From positions 1 to 64,000 of the forward strand of contig JASJFT010000156.1 of the NCBI GenBank assembly GCA_030770425.1: DNA of 64,000 nt, read 5' to 3'. Origin of the DNA: Darksidea phi (Eukaryota > Ascomycota > Dothideomycetes > Pleosporales > Lentitheciaceae). The notes under the pieces are model-generated. The model was not told where the DNA came from and did no database searches. It saw only the letters and a program-made list of their open reading frames with translations. Positions 22,072-34,193 of this stretch are shown here, piece by piece (positions within the stretch are counted from its first letter, which is position 1; every line of letters begins with the position of its first letter). Made by a program: the position numbers and the translations under genes.

Positions 22072-23851
22072 ATGGCGTCAAAGGAGGTATCAGATCTATC
22101 TATTATCCAGAAGGAAGTTAGCCGGGACGAAGCTTCTACTCCTACCTCCCCAGAAATCTCGATCGACGACATCAAACCTGTCCCAGACACACCAATTCCA
22201 CCACCCACCGACCCAGAAAAGGCAGACCCCAACCCCACCCCACCACCATACACAGCCTTCTCCTCTTCCCGCCAAACACTCATCATCCTCATCGCCACCG
22301 CCGCAGGTTTTTTCTCCCCTTTGACAGGAGCTGTGTACCTCCCTTCCCTTATCCTCTTCGAAAAGGTGTTCAACACAAACAGCAACGTTATCAATGCCAC
22401 ACTCACTGTATATTTTACGGTCTTCGCCGTCGCACCGCTGTTTGGCGCCGCTGCCAGTGATTATGGAGGAAGGAAGACGGTATATGTGGTCAGTCTGGCG
22501 ATATTTCTTGCGGCGAATGCTATATTGGCAGCGGTGCCTCCAAATCTGGCTGCGCTGTTTGTGTTGAGGGTGTTCCAGGTACGTTCACATTTTCTGGGTC
22601 TATGGGGAGGGAGAAGATGGTGCTAATCGGAAACAGGCCTTGGGGTCTTCGATGGTGACTGCTGTCGGTGCTGGCACTGTAGCCGACATTACGGAGCCTG
22701 CGAAGAGGGCGTCGAGAATGGGCATCTTTCTCCTTGGGCCACAACTTGGACCCCTTCTCGGTCCACTCATTGGTGGCCAGTTTGCCAACGAACAAAATTG
22801 GAGATGGATCTTCGGCTTCCTCAGTAAGTTCTGAAGCCCCATTTTATCCCGTTTACTCCAGCACAAACCGCTAATACGATTTGACAGGCGTTGCATGCGC
22901 TCCAGTCTACCTTATGGTCCTCTTCTTCCTCCCAGAAACGCTCCGCTGCCTCGTCGGTAACGGCAGCATCTATGCTAACAAAAGCTGGCTCGTCCGCCCA
23001 CGTCTCTACCAAAAGCAAACTGTTGATGATGGCAAGTTCCCTAAACCGCCACGTCCCACTCTCATCGGCCTCCTGAAGACGCTTACTTTCTTGCCAAATG
23101 CGATCGTCAGCTTTGCGTCAGCGTTCAATTACTCTGGCTTGTATTGTATCTATGTGCAGTTTCCGAAGGTGTGGCAGACGCAGTATGGGTGGAGTGGAAG
23201 TGAGACTGGGTATGCCTATTTGGCACCAGGTATGTTCACTACATCATTAGACATTGAAAGGTAATTGCTAATATGTGTAGGCTTTGTGCTACTCCTCAGC
23301 TCTCTCTTCATCGGTCGAATAGCAGATGTGCAATACCGCCGCTACAAGGCAAAACATGACGGGAAAGCACCACCACCTGAAAATCGTCTCGATCTCCAAG
23401 TCTATGGATACGTAGCCAGTGCAGCGGGTAAAGTGATGTTCGGTTGGTTCGTATGGAAACACTATCACCCCGTTGCTGCACTCGTTGCTAGTTCGTTCGG
23501 TATGTTCATCTGCCATTACCCCTTCTGTGGCAATACTAACAAGGCACAGCTGCGATAGGAACGGGCGTGGTAATGGTCAGCAGCACAGCTTACCAAACCG
23601 AATGCCAGCCTTCAGCAGCCGCACTATTAGTGGCGCTGTCCGGCATGCTACGAAACATTGGTGGTGCTATCTCAGCGGCTATCATTGCCCAGCTTGTTGA
23701 GAAGATGGGGGTGGGATGGTTCATGACCGGGCTTGGGTTTTTGGATGTCTTCTGTATCGCTGGATTGATCTTCATCCGGCTGAGGGGGCACATCTACAGG
23801 GAGCGATTGTCAGCCAGTGTGAAGGCGCAAACGCAACCTGGGCCGAAGTGA
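22072..23851 (+). CDS. DHA1-family drug:H+ antiporter (MFS), possible exporter of the isocyanide product
   Basis: Exons 22072-22578, 22637-22823, 22888-23229, 23281-23499 and 23550-23851 give 518 aa. A ~65-residue Pro/Thr-rich cytoplasmic head precedes about 12 membrane segments. The motif A region reads GAAASDYGGRKTVYV. The antiporter motif C reads LLGPQLGPLLGPLIGG. The closest named families are the Aqr1/Qdr/Dtr1 group of DHA1 exporters; yeast Dtr1 exports dityrosine precursors. It lies 1.5 kb from the Dit2-type P450 and 3.9 kb from the isocyanide synthase, which makes an export role in that pathway attractive but unproven. General multidrug export is the alternative. Confidence 0.87.
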
Positions 23852-25317
23852 AAGGATGAAGGACGGGAAGGGTAATTGCTAATTTTGAAGAGTAAGATCG
23901 GCCTCATGCATTTCCAGGAGTTGGATTAGAAAAAGATACGAATGCGAAAAGCACACCATACTGAAGACAGTTCAACGCCCGCGAGTTGTGCACCTTGAAT
24001 GTAGCACGTCGCAGTAAGCATATCCGAACACTAAGCAAAATATCCAAGGATCGTGCCATGTGATAAAAAATGCATGCATAAAGGATCCAGCCCAGCAACT
24101 CCGGGTCCAGCCACCAGGTCCACATCCCGGGCTTGGCTCCAAGCCGCACAGACGTAACTACCGATTCGTTAATACTCCTTCTATAGGCATCTGGAACGAA
24201 CTCGCGTTTGCCTAGCTGTCAGCATAAGCAAGCCACTCATCTATTCTTCCAGCCTATAGGTGTCAGTAGTATGCACAGACCCGCTATAGGATTCAACGGT
24301 GTAACGATGTCGCTTTTGTTGAGATGATCTCCTTTGCCTCTTGGGACGACACGTCAAATTGTCTCGGCCAATATGGTTGTAGAGGGAAATACTCACGACT
24401 CGCCACCCGCCCCTAGGATCACCGCATGACAGCTTCTTAATTTCTTCGACCAATTATACTGTATCCTGGCTTCTCGAACCCCCATTGCGCAAGGGCCATT
24501 ATGCTGCCAAGTTTTGAACATTTTTCTCTATAGGCGTGAGACAAATGCACCGACTTCGTATTAGCACACGAATTACGTACTTTGCTGTGGCAAATAATCG
24601 TGAGCATCTCCGGTGAATGATGATATGTACGCAGGGTAATCTCGTACATAGCGGTGTCTAAATGAAGACGTGTTTTGCCGCCCTGCCATTTGGAATCTAA
24701 ACCAACACCTATTATTCATTAGAAAGAAAGCTCATGGTAGAAGGCACCTATCATAACAAACCGCCTCAAGCCCACTGAAGGGACCAGACCGGCGTTGCAA
24801 AAACCGCCACGGATTGCGCTATAACGCACCGCACGTGGGTCTATGCTGCTTACCTGCATGCACCACTCTGCGTTGCTTGCATCTATCTGACCGTAGAAGG
24901 ATCGTATCTGCTTACCGCGTTACGGTCCGCGCCAATAGCCGGGTTAGGTAGTTCTTAGCCCCCGTGCTTACCTATGCCGCGTTCCACGCGAGCCAAGCTG
25001 ATGCTGATGCTCAACAACTATATCGCGGCTCAATTATGGTCTTCCTGCCGCTAAGCAGTAGACTTCCAGTCGGGGTGCGAGCCGCAATACGCTTTGTATT
25101 TCTGTTAGTCCGATTCTTGGGCCAGAAGAGCGGGACCAAAGGAGCAATATGCGCGGTTCTGCAGATGTGACAACTAGACTTGAATATGTAGGTGTCCTGA
25201 AGCACGATTCATTACGGAAAGTGTACTCTATGGGGATATCTCATTAACACTGCCATTTGGCAGACCTTCGCCACACCGCTGCTACGCTAAACCACATCGA
25301 ACTCCATCCCAAACACC
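23852..25317. other. intergenic, no gene seen
   Basis: About 1.5 kb lie between the 3' ends of the antiporter and the P450 genes, which are convergent. No coding sequence or repeat was recognised. Confidence 0.45.
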
Positions 25318-26935
25318 TTAGCACTTCCCGCCCTGTTCATACCGCGTGAACTGCAACTTCAACCCCTTGGGCATCAATGGCCCCGCCGGAGTCATCCTCT
25401 TGTTCCAAGTCGGATCCAGTTGCCATACCAATTCCCTCAAAAACACACTAATCCCTACCCTTGTACTATTCATCGCAAACTTGATACCTAAGCACGTCCT
25501 CTTGCCCCCATGAAAGCTGATGTAAGAACTCTTACTCGACGATTTGCGGAACAGTGTGTTGATTTCGTCCGGGGTGCTGCCCCACCGCTCCGGCCGGAAG
25601 AGGTGCGAATCGGAGCCCCAGAATTCTGTGTCACGGTTCGTGGTGTAGCCGTTGTAGCCGACGTATGTGCCTTTTTTGAGGATGATGTCGGAGTCGCCGA
25701 GGACGACGTCTTCGGTAGTGCGGCGGTTGAGAAGTTGGCTGATCGGCGGGTACAGGCGGAGTGTTTCGTAGATGGTAGCGGTGAGTAAAGGAAGTTCAGC
25801 TAATGCATGTGCATCCGATTGTTGGTGGACAGGTAGAGCGAGGATCTGGCGGCGCAATTCGGATTGCAGGGTAGGATGTTCGGCTAGGAGTCGCATCATG
25901 GAGAGCATGAGGATTTGAGGGTTTTCGTGGCCGGCAAGGAACATGGAGAGGCAATTTTGTTGGAAGTGATAACGGGATCTAATTGCTTTGTTAGCTTGAT
26001 GTTCTACAGGCTGAGCACATGGGAAATTTACATTATGCCTTCTTCGTAGGCAGTGACAAGACGGCAGCCGAGATGTGAGGTGTCCATGCCATCCTTATGC
26101 AGATGCTTGTGACCCGAGAGAACAATGTCCGCGAGCTGTGATTTGAAGCTTCGGACAAGCACCTTTGCCTCTTCACGACTCGGGATGGTGAACCAGCGCT
26201 CCAGCATGGGGAAGTTAAGATAGAAAGGGTTGAAAATGTGCGGCTTGATCTGCGTTTGCAATGTCGACATCGGTGCCTTGGGATTGCCCAGTGTCTGTGT
26301 ATCGTTAGCATTGCATAGTAGAGAAGTAGCTAGACAACACTCACGTTGAAAGAAGAACCGAGCATAACCTCGCTTATGTTTGCGAGAGCGTAGTCCTGTA
26401 GTGGTCGCGGCATAACCACCGTACCCATCCTCTCCTGCTCCTCACAAAGCAGTCCAACCAACTTCTGCGCATTCCGCTCCACGATGCTCAAGTCGACATC
26501 GGCTTGCAGCCCAGGTTTCACAATACCAGCGAATGTCTTCCACCTCTCACCAATCTCGCTAATGACGTTCTCGCCTGTGTACAACGCCAAGATCGAATGC
26601 GGATTCTTGATATGATTGCCCGCTTTCGGAAATATGTCGTCTTGTTTCAGGACCTGGTTGATGTACGCCGGCTTGGTGATAAGGACGTTCCAGGCACCGC
26701 CAAAGTACATCTTAACAGCGCCATACTTGAAGAGTGGCTCTTTGAGGTATTGGTGCCAGAGTTCTTCCTGGTCGACCTCCTTGATAAGAGGCAGAAGACA
26801 GAACCAAAATGGTATTGTTGGAATGTTCTTGGGTAGATGTGCGGGGGGAAGGATGAATGCGATGCCGTTCTTGTAACAGCTCCAGCCGAAGAAGCCAAAG
26901 AGAATAAGGACAACAAGACCGTATAGGAGCATCAT
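25318..26935 (-). CDS. cytochrome P450, Dit2/CYP56-like
   Basis: Exons 26935-26345, 26294-26032 and 25978-25318 give 504 aa. The start MMLLYGLVVLILFGFF begins the ER membrane anchor. The frame is open upstream to 27037, but that extension does not look like a P450 N-terminus. The I-helix motif is AGHENPQ (~300), as in the Dit2 group, instead of the common AGxxT. ExxR is Glu356-Arg359 (ETLRLYPP). The haem-thiolate site is FHGGKRTCLG with Cys447. Yeast Dit2 couples N-formyltyrosine into dityrosine, and homologues in filamentous fungi sit beside Dit1-type isocyanide synthases, as here. The likely job is oxidation or coupling of an isocyanide intermediate at the ER. Confidence 0.85.
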
Positions 26936-27748
26936 GATGAACCGTGACAGAAGAAAATATATGACTTGGAAGAGACAAAGATCAGACGATAGAGCTGTCT
27001 TACTCTTTGGTGTTCCGACCTTTAAGAGGGTAACCACCGGGTCGCACTAAAGATACCCCTCAACAAGTATAGGACGCCATTCCTAAGCCTCCCCAAGCCA
27101 GCGCGCCACGAATAGAAAGCGGCATTAGAAGGCGCCGTGTTCCAGCGGTCGGTCGGGGCTTCCATCCTGCGCGCCAGTGCCTTCTGACCGCAGCTTCTTG
27201 CCTGCAGCTGCTGTGCTGAAGAATGCGGTGACGAGAACTCCCACGGATGCTCTTACGGTCCGCGCCATCGACTTTTGGCTCTGATTTTGCCCTATCACAC
27301 GGCCGGGGCTTGGGCTACCGCTATCCTGCACCGCGCATTTTCTTTTCCGCTCACATCAGACGGTGAGCACGTTCTTCGCCAAGGTGCATGGATCCGCCGC
27401 AATGGCGCAGCTCAGCCCGGCCACCCAATCACAGCCCCTTGGCCCGCCGACGCTTGGGGCCACGGGCTGGCTGGTCTGTTGAGGCTTGCGATGAGCTTGC
27501 TGCGCGTCCGTCATGCAGACTTGTTACCAAAAACGAGTCGCACAGCTGATCCTGAGCTGGTCGAGCCTGAGAAGTTTTGGGTTATTTTTGGCTAGTTTTA
27601 GAGCCAGCCGTTAGCTAAGCATCTAGGATGGGGTGATATAGCAGTGAGATTCCACTGAGCAGCTGCTTGACTTCATAATCTGGACTGATCACCTTCCACT
27701 TCATTTCCGTACTCATCTTCTTTCCTCACTTTAGTATACCCAGTCACC
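26936..27748. promoter_or_regulatory. divergent promoter, P450 / isocyanide synthase
   Basis: 813 bp lie between the two start codons, G+C rich in the middle. One TGAGCACG (27364-27371, reverse CGTGCTCA) and one TGTGCTGA (27212-27219) resemble the MacA copper-response site by one mismatch each. The head-to-head layout suggests shared control of the two genes. Confidence 0.4.
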
Positions 27749-29818
27749 ATGTCTTCTCCTCTTGTTGTTGATGAAACGCCACGTGCCGATATTGTTGTAC
27801 CGGATGTTATCAAATCAGGCGATGAGGGAGCTGTACAGATAACTTCGGTACAGGTGCCGTCCGTTTCTTCACCATCAGTCTCTTCGAAATCCGATGGGGA
27901 GGCTCAAGTTGCTACCTCGGAGCAAGACGCGCCCGAATCCACCCAGGAAAGCACCGAAGCCAAGGTCTTGAACGTCCTTCACGTCATCCAAACATACGGC
28001 GTCGCCTTTGAGCGAACAAACCACTGGGAAGGTCTCGAAAACTTCATTCCTATAGTAAAGAAGCAGGTTGAGGCAGGCGAGCCTGTCCGCCTTCTCCTCC
28101 CTGGTTTTCCGTTCAAGTCGCCCAATGCAAAGGATAAGGTTCTTGGTACGCTTCCTGATTTGGGCGAAGAGCTCGCACTGTCGCACTTGAATGGCCTTTG
28201 CGACAACATCGCGACAGTGTATGAGCATGGCGCGGAGGTGCACATCTGCTCAGATGGATTAGTCTACAATGGTACGTTAGTGCGCGAATTTGAAGAGATG
28301 CGTTGCTGACAATCCAAAGATCTCCTGGGTGTGACGGATGAGGATGTCTGGACCTATGGTGAAGCGGTGCGAGCCATCGCCGTCGAGAAAGAGTTGCCGC
28401 ATCTGAAGTTCATCCGCCTTTGGGACCTTCTCGAACACAGCGGAAACTGGGACAAGGACTACTATCTCACTCATGCATCGTGCATCCGGCGGGAACTGAT
28501 CTACCGATACGGCGACCGCGAGTTCGACGCGGAAGCGGCGGCCGAATCAAACCCTGATGTCCAGATGATACTCGCAGGCTATAACAAGTTTCTGCGCAAG
28601 GATCTCGCATATGATCCCAAGTACACTTCGTTGACTGAGGAGGAGAGGGCCGAAAAATACCAAGAGCTAGCTAAGCAGATGATGTCCCGATGGAAGGCTT
28701 TCGCTGCTGCCATAGAGGCGAACAGGGGCGAGCTCGTAAGACTGTCCATCCACGACTCCGCTGGCAAAGGCAAGCTTTCGATGGCAATCGTCCCTCAACA
28801 GCAAAAAGGCTTCATTGGGTTTACCCCCTGGCACTCTGCAGTCGCGGTTGAGCTTGACGGGTCATATCGCACTGTTCATGCTGCCGACATTACCGACGGG
28901 TATGAGCTCGTCCTCAAAGATGGACGGCCTTTCTGCTACCGCGCGAAGTCCGATCTCTTCGACTGGACCGATGCCGGCTTGAACGTCACTTTCGAACACC
29001 TATACCCCTGCGGTCTCATCATCCGACCAGTCGTCCCTGAAGGCGACTCAGCACCTTCCATGATGGCCATCCCAGGACAGAAAGTGCGCGACCTCTCGAA
29101 CAACTTCTCTCCCATCGTTATGCGTGGCTTTGCAGGAACGAAGATCGAAGAGAACTACCGCGCCAAAGCTGATGACCTAGGCAAAGTCCTCTCTTGGACC
29201 TTTGGCGAGATCTTCAAAGTCGTCGATACCGGCGAGGTGGACAAGAATGCCAACAATGTGACCAGCAACGAAGCCATGCCGATGCACTTCGACGGGTGCT
29301 TCAAATTTGTGGAGCACACAGATCCCGAAACTGGAAAGACGGTCAAAGTGCTGAGTCCACCCGGATACCAGTACTTCACCTGCATTTCCACAGCGCCCAA
29401 GGGAACCGGCTACACCCTATTCTGTAACTCGCGTCTCTTCTTCCGACACATCTCCCCGCCATGGAACGTCGAGCGCATGGAACCCATCACCTGGCAGATG
29501 GAGAACGACGGCTTTTGGAGCAACACGCAGACCAACCTACCGCTTGTGAAGCGCCACCCTAACACCAAGCTGCCGTGCATCCGATGGCATCAGCCGTGGA
29601 CCGAGACCAAGTTCTCGAAGTATAAGGTGACAATCGAGAACGATGAGCAGGAGCTTGTGGATGTGGTGAACAAGCTGGTGTACGACTACCGAGTTTGCCT
29701 GAGGTTCACTTGGAACGAGGGTGATCTGCTAGTCAACGACAATATCTCGATGCTGCATACACGGACGTCATACGCATCGAAGTGTGACCGGGAGATGTGG
29801 CGTATCCATTTCGATTAG
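27749..29818 (+). CDS. isocyanide synthase (Dit1/PvcA) fused to TauD-type dioxygenase
   Basis: Exons 27749-28271 and 28320-29818 give 673 aa. After a ~70-residue Ser/Glu-rich head comes a Dit1/PvcA domain (about 70-400; for example FIPIVKKQVEAGEPVRLLLP, RLWDLLEHS and the SIHDSAGKGKLS stretch). It converts an amino-acid amine into an isocyanide. The C-terminal TauD/Fe(II)-2-oxoglutarate oxygenase domain (about 410-673) has HFD (His497, Asp499) and the distal His654 in MLHTRT. The two-domain layout is known from filamentous fungi and is absent from yeast Dit1. It is divergent from the Dit2-like P450. The product is probably a tyrosine- or valine-type isocyanide; the substrate cannot be read from the sequence. 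Confidence 0.9.
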
Positions 29819-30272
29819 GCGTGATGTGAGATAAACGGCAATAAAGGGGGGTGTGGAGTTTCTGGCGTGATGAGACTGTCGCTTGGATACATGCAATCAT
29901 GACAATGAAGATGAACTTGTCCACGTAAATTGTTCGCTCTGCTATAAGTGCCTCCTCGGAAGTGACAACTGTGATGATGTAATGAACGATTGGAGGAATA
30001 ATATCTGGATCGTGCGCTGGTGAGAGGAGGAAAGCGTGACCTCGCGTCAGCGGGACGCGTTCTTAACCCCGCGCTAAACTCCGCATCATCGGCTTGACTT
30101 GCCACTCCCATCCTTTCCACGACCCCTCGTCCTAACGCAGCGTCAACAAACCTCCGCCACGAGCCCTGCTCGGTAGTATCAACCGCTTCCCCCTCTCGTG
30201 TAGCCACCTTCCTTGTTCCAGACGGCGCGCCGATCGCACCGCAACCCTTTGGCGCATGCGAGCCCGCCCACA
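29819..30272. other. intergenic, no gene seen
   Basis: 454 bp between two genes in the same direction. An in-frame upstream ATG for the next gene at 30213 gives a 20-residue extension with no conservation signal, so 30273 was preferred. Confidence 0.4.
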
Positions 30273-31670
30273 ATGCCACTCGGCTGGGAGCGCATAAACG
30301 AGCGCACCCAGCGTCCCAACGCCCTCATAAACTTCATCAAGCCTCTACCCGGCCCGACCGCCTCCGCCGCTGAAGATATCTTGAACCGCGTGGCCGCAAT
30401 ATGTTACCCTTTCATGAAGTCGCACATGATCCTCGTCCAAGCGCTAGAGGAGTTTCCCTACAATACTGAGTTCGTTGGCCGCAATTTCAATGCTGGCGAG
30501 GTCATACAGCTGGTGCTGAAGGATCGCAATGGGCGATGGCTGCCGCGGCGCATGGTGGAGATGGTCATGGTGCATGAGTTAGCGCATTGCAAGCAGATGA
30601 ATCACTCCAAAGCATTTTGGGAGGTTAGAGATGCGTACGCGGTGGAGCTGAGGGGCCTCTGGGTGAAGGGATATTCAGGAGAAGGATTGTGGGGAAAGGG
30701 CAGGAACCTAGTGACAGGTGATGTGCAGAGTGATGATGTGGATCCGGGGGATGTGCCCGAGCATCTTTGTGGTGGAACATATGGTAGAAGGGCTAAAAGA
30801 AGGCGGGGAGGAAGAAAGGAGAAGGAGGTTCTGTCATATGCAGAGAGGAAGCAGCGTCGCATTCTGAAAAAATTTGGTGCAGGCGGCCACGCACTTGGAG
30901 CAGATGACGATACCAAAGTTAAACTAGAAGGCGGTGTCGTAAAGAAGGGCAAGCCTAGGGTGGCTGGAAGTGCTCGAGGCAGAGATCTCCGGGCTGCAGC
31001 GGCACTTGCTCGATTCGATCCGGCCGGGAAAAAGCAGGACGAGATTAAGAAAGAAGAGACGCCATCGGACAGCGAAACGGAAGATGAGTACGAAATCGGC
31101 GATTTCAATGCAGCTATTGACGTGGATGGCAAGAAAATGACGGATGATAAAGGTCGCGCTCTAATAAAGATCTGCGATGAGGACGACAAGCAGGACGAAA
31201 ATGCTCGCAGAGAGTTGGATGAGATACAAGGCTTGGAGGGACCGAAGGCGCGAGGTCGGAGCAAAACACCTTCGCAAACCAATATCCTAGCTACATCTCA
31301 ACGCTCCTCACAGCTAGAGAGAGCCTCGTCAACGAACCCTACCAACGCCGCCTTGAAGCCGGTCCCAATCAAAGCTCGTTCTGCCAAACCCTCACACGTT
31401 GTTCGCCTTGATGAATTCTATAAGCGCCGACCCGACCCACCTATAAAACCTCAACATGAATCCACTTCTACCACGACTACTTGCGCTATGTGTTCGCTAG
31501 CCAACGAACCTGGCTCACTGACGTGTGCGGTGTGCTCAAACGTTTTGAACCCGCATCTGGTCACCAACCACTGGAAATGTGAAAGCGGCAGATGCAAAGA
31601 TAGCCAATACATCAACTCTGGCGACGTCGGTCGTTGCGGAGTTTGCGGAGCTGCAAAGTCAGCTGCTTGA
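30273..31670 (+). CDS. WSS1: Wss1-like WLM metalloprotease with RanBP2-type zinc fingers
   Basis: A single exon of 465 aa. The WLM domain (about 15-150) contains the zincin motif HELAHCKQMNH (His101, Glu102, His105, His111), shared with Wss1 and SPRTN. These are nuclear proteases that cut DNA-protein crosslinks and act on SUMO-modified proteins. A long basic/acidic linker (150-400) is probably disordered. The C-terminus carries a RanBP2-type finger, TCAMCSLANEPGSLTCAVC, and a second, shorter Cys cluster ending CGVCGAAKSAA. The start MPLGWERINE was chosen because it begins the conserved domain. Catalytic residues are complete. The gene symbol is given by family and architecture. Confidence 0.85.
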   Translation: MPLGWERINERTQRPNALINFIKPLPGPTASAAEDILNRVAAICYPFMKSHMILVQALEEFPYNTEFVGRNFNAGEVIQLVLKDRNGRWLPRRMVEMVMVHELAHCKQMNHSKAFWEVRDAYAVELRGLWVKGYSGEGLWGKGRNLVTGDVQSDDVDPGDVPEHLCGGTYGRRAKRRRGGRKEKEVLSYAERKQRRILKKFGAGGHALGADDDTKVKLEGGVVKKGKPRVAGSARGRDLRAAAALARFDPAGKKQDEIKKEETPSDSETEDEYEIGDFNAAIDVDGKKMTDDKGRALIKICDEDDKQDENARRELDEIQGLEGPKARGRSKTPSQTNILATSQRSSQLERASSTNPTNAALKPVPIKARSAKPSHVVRLDEFYKRRPDPPIKPQHESTSTTTTCAMCSLANEPGSLTCAVCSNVLNPHLVTNHWKCESGRCKDSQYINSGDVGRCGVCGAAKSAA

Positions 31671-33287
31671 TGAGGCAAATGAGGCACTCGGCGCCTACAT
31701 TACACGAGGTTACGATAGATTATAATAGCCATTCGAAACACTCACGACCGCTGTGAACTTCTTAGCTCTTGACAATAATTCCCGAGATACTTACTGAACT
31801 TTGGGATGTTGCCTACCTTATGTTACAATATTTAGCTTTTTAGATCACAGTCTAAAAGGTCCATGACACAGCTCACCGCGTTTGGACTGTTCACGACGGT
31901 GAGAAAATTATCAATGCCCCGGAATTTGCTGTCCTTTAATTACCCATAAATCGAGAACGTAAAACAAAACTAAATGAATTGACATTATCAGGCCCACATA
32001 TTGAACATGCGCCATGACCCTCAGGCTCAGCGCCCCTTTCAGCTCCCAACGGCGTTCCGGCCACGATACCAATGAAGTACATCTGCCGTACCCGTAGAAG
32101 AGACATTACAGGAATACCAACGGGTGAGGCGCAAGACTCGATTGCATTTGCACTTGTAGAATAACGGTATGATTATGAGTCTTAGCTAAACTCCCCCGTG
32201 AGCACAGGAGAAAGGCATAGCACTACTTGATCGTTAATTAGAAATATTCAGGCTAACAGCTTCAAAAGCGCAAACGTCAAAGCCGAGAACCTCATAATAG
32301 TAGGAACCGAGCTATTCCGTTTGGAATGAAGTAGATCGTTGTTGATCTCCGTTCGCTAGAAATGAAGCCCACCTAAGCTCGAATACCAGTGTTCGAATAG
32401 TCAATAATTATGACTTTCTTCCCAAGGGTAAACCCTTGTTACATCGCTTGCCCGTCTGAACCGACACGAAAAGTAGTATAACATATCCCGAAGCCCGTCC
32501 CGATTCTCCTCTACATCACTCGTGTCCTCGCCACGACTGCTCTCATCGTCTATAGTTAGTTAGTACCTATCCAGGCACGAGAAGAGAGGAAAGAATAATT
32601 TTTCTATACTACTGGATCGTGCCAGGCTGCCGCTGAGCCAAGACTGCGTATGTCGCGTGCGATCTTCTGGTGAAGACTTGGCCTGCAATGTTGCTACTTG
32701 GATACTCATTCTACACCTATCGCACGCTTAAACGTAGCGCTACGGAAGCAGGTGAGAATTTTATTTTGCAATCGACTTCCCCGGGATTCCCGACATACTG
32801 TAGTCTACTGAGTAGTTAGCGATGGTGCTTATGGTTTCAGCAAAGTAGTCGGTGGATTCAAATGCTCAGCCGGAGGCCGTTTTGCATCCGATGCGCAAGT
32901 GGAAGCGGAGTATTAAAAAAAGACTGGTATGTGACGGTACGAATGCACATCTGTATGTAGAGGTAGCGCTATGTGGTTGGAAGAATATGGTTGGACAACT
33001 TAGGTGACACTCATAAAGGTGCTAAGACGTAGCTGTACGAGCAGAATGTATTTCAGCTCTGAAAATCTCTAGCATGTGAAGAGAGCGCTCCACTTTAGGC
33101 ATGTTCATGTTCCACTAAATCGGTTCTAGCGCGCCAAGCCGGGGGCTCGTGCATTGTGCAACAACGAACGTCAGTCTTCGCACGCGAGCGCAACACGCAA
33201 GCTTCTCCACACGTCTCCCAACACGCTGCAACAGACCGGCTTTCCTGCGCGAAAGCGGTAACCAAACGCGCACGAGCCATTGGCGCA
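31671..33287. other. intergenic, no gene seen
   Basis: About 1.6 kb with no recognisable coding sequence, repeat or RNA gene on either strand. Confidence 0.45.
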
Positions 33288-33875
33288 ATGGCATCCCGAT
33301 TCTTCGTCCCGGCTGTCCGGACAGCTTCCCGCAACTTCACGCCTACACGCAACTTCCAGACTAGCGCGGTGAGAAGGGCAGAGGCGGCGACTGCTGCGCC
33401 AGTCAAGAAGCCTGTTGGTGCTTTTAGGGGAGGGTGTGTACCAATTTGTTCCTGATGATATCATATGTAGCAAGCTCTAAAGCTCATTGCGAAGCTTTGG
33501 AACTTGCTGCGAATAGAGCATTGAAGACAGATATCAATGGAGCAAAGATGATTGCGAGAAGCCATGGACTTTGCTGACAGACAACGATAGATTATTCGGA
33601 TTCCTTCTCGGAGCGACGACGGCCGGCGCGGGCATGTACTACTATGTCATCGACGAATATCGCGTATCAAACGAGCTATTGACGGAGGATATCTATGTAT
33701 GTTCTCAATACCGTCTTACACCTCCGCATGTGACGGTCATATTTTTGACGATCGAGGGGTACAAATGGACCAAGGACATTTACTAACAACGTCATAGGCG
33801 CTACAGTCTGCGGTACAGCGGATAGAAACCTACGTCAAGACTCTCGAAGAAAAGGTCGGCACGAAGAGGAAGTAA
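33288..33875 (+). CDS. small mitochondrial membrane protein, conserved, function unknown
   Basis: Exons 33288-33433, 33591-33696 and 33798-33875 give 109 aa. The N-terminus MASRFFVPAVRTASRNF is Arg/Ser/Ala rich without acids, a typical mitochondrial presequence. One membrane segment (about FGFLLGATTAGAGMYYYVI) is followed by a short coiled-coil-like tail (ALQSAVQRIETYVKTLEEKV). Proteins of this size and layout are common in ascomycetes but I cannot name the function. The first intron is 157 bp, long for this window, with a GTGTGT donor. The join is supported by phase and by the GAFRGGLFGFLLG match typical of the family. Confidence 0.7.
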
Positions 33876-34193
33876 GCGGCGGACGAGACGATCGATATTG
33901 GTAAAGGATGATACTGTGATGGAAGGGGCTTTGACAAAGCTTGAGAATGGCAATTTAGGGATTACGCGTGGTTTGGCGGAAATGTATTTCCATATCATGG
34001 TCTCTGCTCATCGAGGAAGGCAATACAGTTCCCTGAGGCCAACAAAATACAACAAATTACTTATTACGCCGCATTATCAGTCGCTCTTGGGTACATAGCT
34101 GCGCGAGGGGGTGGATAGGCATTGAAACCAGTGCGGGACAGATTATATAGCTCTTCGTCAAAGGTGCTTTTTTTTTACTCTACGGCCTCTTTA

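Noticed and set aside
30602..31282. 226-codon minus-strand frame
   Set aside because: Antisense of the Wss1-like gene; Ser/Pro-rich shadow.
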